Origin: Lycium barbarum
Lineage: Eukaryota; Streptophyta; Magnoliopsida; Solanales; Solanaceae
NCBI RefSeq assembly: GCF_019175385.1
Contig: NC_083341.1
Coordinates: forward strand, 63,893,800-63,957,799
DNA: 64,000 bases
Direction of reading: 5' to 3'
The position numbers were made by a program, and so were the translations under genes. This document shows, in pieces, positions 60,641 through 64,000 of the stretch (position 1 is its first letter; each line of letters begins with the position of its first letter). Under the pieces are notes generated by a model. It saw only the letters and a program-made list of their open reading frames with translations, was not told the DNA's origin and ran no database searches.

Positions 60641-61120
60641 TTATATATACTTAAGCAATTTCATGGTGTTTTGGGTCAGGATAGATGATCAACTAAGTCC
60701 AATATGCACTAAATGGAGTGATCATTGAAGTGAATTGATGGGATTCACCCACATTTAGTGATAAACAATTAAAATCAATCATATTTATTGATCAATATAT
60801 ATACTTAAGCAATTTCATGGTGTTTTGGGTCAGGATAGATGATCAACTAAGTCCAATATGCACTAAATGGAGTGATCTTTTGAGTGAATTGATGGTATTC
60901 ACCCACATTTAGTGATAAACAATGGAAATCAATCATATTTATTGATCAATATATATACTTAAGCAATTTCATGGTGTTTGGGGTCAGGATAGATGATCAA
61001 CTAAGTCCAATACGTACTAAATGGAGTGATCATTGAAGTGAATTGATGAGATTCACTCACATTTAGTGATAAACAATGGAAATCAATCATATTTAATGAT
61101 CAATATATATATACTTAAGC
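60641..61120. repeat. ~154-bp tandem repeat, about three copies
   Basis: The anchor CTTAAGCAATTT occurs at 60650, 60804, 60958 and 61114. Units include GGTCAGGATAGATGATCAAC and the ATTTAGTGATAAACAATG motif shared with the preceding array. Confidence 0.85.
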
Positions 61121-61650
61121 AATTTTTAGTAATTTGTTGCAACTTCTTTTCACAACTGTATGATCTGTTGCAACAGATTAGTAACTTGTTTCAGCAGATT
61201 ATTTACTTGTTGGAACGGATTAGTAACTTGTTGGAACAGATTAGTAATTTGTTGCAACTTCTTTCCACAACTGTATGATTTGTTGCAACAGATTAGTAAC
61301 TTGTTTCAGCAGATTATTTACTTGTTGGAACAGATTAGTAACTTGTTGGCACAGATTAGTAATGTATTGCAACTTCTTTCCACGACTGTATGATCTGTTG
61401 CAACAGATTAGTAACTTGTTTCAGCAGATTAGTTACTTGTTGGAACAGATTAGTAACTTGTTGAAATAGATTAGTAATTTGTTGCAACTTCTTTCACAAA
61501 TGTATTATCTAATGCAACATATTAGTAACTTGTTTAAAGAGATTAGTTACTTGTTTGGAACGGATTAGTAACTTCTTTGGAATGGATTAGTAACTTCTTC
61601 AACAATTGTATGACCTGTTGCAATCATTTAGGCAACTTTTCTAAACAGAT
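61121..61650. repeat. 115-bp higher-order repeat built from 21-bp units
   Basis: The anchor TGTATGATCTGTTGCAAC recurs at 61157, 61272 and 61387 (exactly 115 bp apart), then in decayed form near 61501 and 61606. Each unit consists of four 21-bp blocks of type TTGTTGCAACAGATTAGTAAC plus 31 bases. In one plus frame the blocks read LLQQISN, LFQQIIY, LLERISN, LLEQISN, again heptads. Confidence 0.85.
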
Positions 61651-62536
61651 TAGTGGATTAGTAATTTTTTGCAACTTTTTTAACAATTGTACTATCTGTT
61701 GCATTTGTTGCAACAACATTCATAAATAATAACAAGGACAAAAAAAAATTGTTCAAGTCGTAATTTGCTAAACAGCTAGCTCAGGGCTCCAAAACTTTAT
61801 CTATCACACCCACTTCCCACCGCCACTGCATCCTCACCACTAAGTTGTCACACAATAGAGTCTCAGGCTTCATCATGTTAGTGCCGGTAAGCAAATGCTC
61901 AATAAAAGCAAGTGAATACGATTCACATGTCATTGCAGTTTCATTGTGGGGGAGATTCTCCTTCAGCACAAATTCGAAGCTTCATTGAGCAGCTTTTCGA
62001 GCAAGCGTTCAAACATGCCACTCTGCTTCAGTAGTTTCGGTCATAATTCAATGACTGGCTGGATGTGGATGAAGAACTCATTCTCTTGGATTTTTGGGAC
62101 GTTGCAGTCATAAACATTTATCACCCCCTCTTCAATTATGAATTTGAGGGTGACAAACTGTCTGACATTTATGTTCATGATAGTAAACACTCTTTTGGCA
62201 CCAACCCACTCGCGACCACCTTTGGCTGGTGCAGTACCTCTATAGTAAGCGATAACATCATCATCCCATATAAAATCATCAAGCATTTGATTGAATGGAA
62301 TAGATTCCGGCTGTGTGCTTTCATCCGACAACTCTGTGTATCGCTTGAGCATGATATTGTAGAAGTTGAGATCCAAGATTATATCTGTGGAAGCATAGTG
62401 CTCAGTGAAAGTGCTTTGTCTCACACGCATTAAGAGCATAATTTCATCAACATACTGCATTAAAAGTATAAGGAATGTCAGTCACCTAAACAACTAAGTG
62501 AGTTGTTGCAACAAGTATGCACCTGTTGCAACAAGA

Positions 62537-62680
62537 GTTGCAACAAGTATTGGTCTTGTTGCAACAACTCTCCTAGTTGTTGGATATTTCTTACAGCAGT
62601 TGGGTCTATTTCCCCAACTGCTGTAAGCAAACTCCAACAACTAAGTGAGTTGTTGCTACAAGACCAATACTTGTTGCAAC
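62537..62680. repeat. 68-bp near-perfect inverted repeat in a ULP-like intron
   Basis: The left arm 62537-62604 and right arm 62613-62680 are equal in length and pair with 62 of 68 positions matching, around an 8-base loop. The innermost 15 bp (CTTACAGCAGTTGGG / CCCAACTGCTGTAAG) are perfect. The outer part contains the array palindrome GTTGCAACAAG. It lies wholly inside intron 62779-62455. Confidence 0.85.
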
Positions 62681-63675
62681 AACTGTTCCACTCGTTGCAA
62701 CAAAGATATAACTTGTTGCAACTAATACAACCAAAATAAGACTTGTTTCAACAAAAATAATTGTTGTTTTCAAACTTACACTCGCCAGCCACCAATCTTC
62801 CATGCTTGTCATTATCCTGAAGTCATCGGCCTTAAATTCATACAATGAATACATTGTACCCTTGCTCTTCTTGGCATTGACGAATTTTTCAAGCTTTTTC
62901 ATTTTTTGAGCATCTGCATGCTTATACACATTTACCTTTTTAAGATCAACAACAACAACTGCCTTGTGGGGTATAGAAGATTTCCTTGACCTAACATCAG
63001 CAAGTGCCTTAGAAATTGCTTTTCCCTTCTTGCGAATGCGAATAGGAGTATAGGGTGAGGTCAGCTTCTTGGATGGATTGACACCCCTCTTGGATAACAA
63101 ACTCTGTAAAGCAGAATTTGTGTTTTTTTGTGCCTTCACCAACTCCTCAACATTATTTATCAAATCATCCATTCGCTGCTTGCAATAGGTGCATTCACAA
63201 GCACATTTCGATGTGTCGGCACCAACAAAGGAAAATCTACCACCAAATCCACCACAACTAACATCTCCATCAATTAGAGTTTGTCCACCGACATCACCAC
63301 CAATTGGAGTTTGTCCACCAACAACACCACAAATTGGAGTTTGTCTACCAAAATGAACATCATCATCTATTATTTTTTCACCGGCAATTTCTGTCGCAAC
63401 GTCATTAATAGCAGGTTGACCACCAGCAATAACACCACCACCACCACCAACATCTACCACAACTGATTCCCTTTTGATGGCTGTCACTCCAGCCAATTCT
63501 AATTTCATCCCCTCAATCATTTTATCAGGAACAGATTGTAAGGGCTCAAAGGAAGCAAGGAATGGCATCTCCAACTCCCGTACTGTCGGGACAAGCCACG
63601 GGTGCACAACCTACAACAAAAAAGTAGATATATTAAAATGGTCCTAAATCATGAAATGAAACAGATAACTAGGTT

Positions 63676-63879
63676 GTTGCAACAGGTGTCATACTTGTTG
63701 GACATTGTCCAACAGATTAGTAACTTGTTGCAACAGGTGTCATACTTGTTGGACATTGCCCAACATATTAGTAACTTGTTACAACAGGTGTCATACTTGT
63801 TGGACATTGTCCAACAGATTAGTAACTTGTTGCAACAGGTGTCATACTTGTTGGAAATTACCCAACAGATGACCAAATT
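63676..63879. repeat. 51-bp tandem repeat, four copies, in a ULP-like intron
   Basis: Units starting GTTGCAACAGGTGTCATAC recur at 63676, 63727, 63778 and 63829, exactly 51 bp apart, with few substitutions. Since 51 is a multiple of three, the plus strand stays open and reads a 17-residue repeat (QQVSYLLDIVQQISNLL). The intron position on the opposite strand argues against a gene. Confidence 0.9.
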
Positions 63880-64000
63880 TATTCTATACATATGTCTTAA
63901 GGCTTACGTCTTCCAAAGGAGGGTTAAAAAGATCAACACTCAATCTTGTGTTGCTCTTTGCAGTCAGCTATCTAAGCATTCTTGGAAAAGACACTTCTAA

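Larger units (their letters stand above)
61781..64000 (-). pseudogene. ULP1-like (C48) protease pseudogene of KI-MULE type, runs off the window edge
   Basis: Exons inferred on the minus strand: over 64000-63908 (FPRMLR, stop, LTAKSNTRL...DLFNPPLED), 63610-62780 (VVHPWLVPTVRELEMPF ... SMEDWWLAS) and 62454 to about 61781 (YVDEIMLLMRVRQ ... INVYDCN ... CESYSLAFIEHLLTG). Both introns (63907-63611 and 62779-62455) have GT-AG borders in phase 0. The family is the Ulp1-like/DUF1985 group spread by plant MULEs. Damage: an in-frame TAG in the first exon (where the family has Trp), a stop after QPVIEL (near 62041) and a shift near 61975. The Asp (VYDCN) and Cys (TCESYS) positions remain, but the catalytic His position reads Gln (VRQFVTL), so de-SUMOylation activity is unlikely. 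Both introns are filled with palindromic repeats. Confidence 0.7.

Noticed and set aside
63676..63879. Regular repeats with constant spacing that could suggest a CRISPR array
   Set aside because: The units are contiguous 51-bp tandem repeats without unique spacers, and the DNA is plainly plant nuclear.
63602..64000. Plus-strand 132-residue frame at the right edge
   Set aside because: It overlaps the inferred intron and first exon of the ULP-like pseudogene on the opposite strand and is open because the 51-bp unit is a multiple of three.
1..64000. Integrated pararetrovirus or other viral sequence
   Set aside because: I saw reverse transcriptases only with Ty3-gypsy or LINE context; no movement-protein or coat-protein-like frames were recognised.
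1..64000. tRNA, rRNA or snRNA genes
   Set aside because: No cloverleaf with conserved boxes or rRNA core motif was seen on reading; a tRNAscan or Infernal run would be decisive.

Overview
This is repeat-dense plant nuclear DNA, most likely from a Solanaceae genome. That inference rests on recognisable families: Tekay/Del chromoviral Gag-Pol, Tat/Ogre-type LTRs, DUF7745-like and 'putative plant transposon protein' reading frames, and a KI-type MULE/ULP locus. I see no ordinary host gene, rRNA, tRNA or CRISPR array. Nearly everything I can name is a mobile element, a relic of one, or a tandem repeat, and much of it is nested. Calls are by eye from sequence structure and remembered family features; no database search was run.

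Layout, left to right. 0.5-3.3 kb: broken hAT transposase gene (BED finger, DUF659-like core, C-terminal dimerisation region), with antisense LINE-ORF1-like debris in one intron. 4.0-14.3 kb: remnant of a Tat/Ogre-type retrotransposon on the minus strand, with its LTR, primer-binding site and a degraded extra ORF1 of the plant-mobile-domain type; a plus-strand Tekay solo LTR sits inside the LTR. 14.3-19.8 kb: second Tat/Ogre LTR copy, split by a minus-strand Tekay solo LTR with a perfect TTAAA duplication. 19.8-26 kb: degraded minus-strand gene of the plant transposon-protein family, split by a third Tekay solo LTR and preceded by a Copia-like LTR. 26-28 kb: LTR and LINE fragments. 28.2-32.4 kb: 4.2 kb Tat/Ogre-type LTR containing a non-autonomous hAT-like element with a G-rich core. 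32.4-37 kb: AT-rich DNA with MITE and Helitron ends. 37-44.1 kb: 7.2 kb terminal-inverted-repeat element (MULE-like by structure) hosting a 3.0 kb non-autonomous CACTA element and a 5'-truncated LINE. 45.7-56.9 kb: complete, apparently intact Tekay element with 3.03 kb LTRs, flanked by GTAGT. 56.9-64 kb: KI-like MULE/ULP locus with a MULE-derived ORF on plus, a ULP1-like pseudogene on minus, and arrays built on the palindrome TTGTTGCAACAA.

Nesting gives a relative chronology. The Tekay element at 45.7 kb is the youngest datable insertion, with about two dozen differences between its LTRs. The solo LTRs show that other members of the same lineage inserted and then recombined away. The CACTA element and the LINE each went into the MULE-like element, the LINE precisely into its right terminal repeat. 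The most unusual part is 56.9-64 kb, where 21-bp and longer repeats built from a strand-symmetric palindrome read as leucine/glutamine heptads, fill introns of the ULP-like gene, and include a 68-bp near-perfect hairpin.
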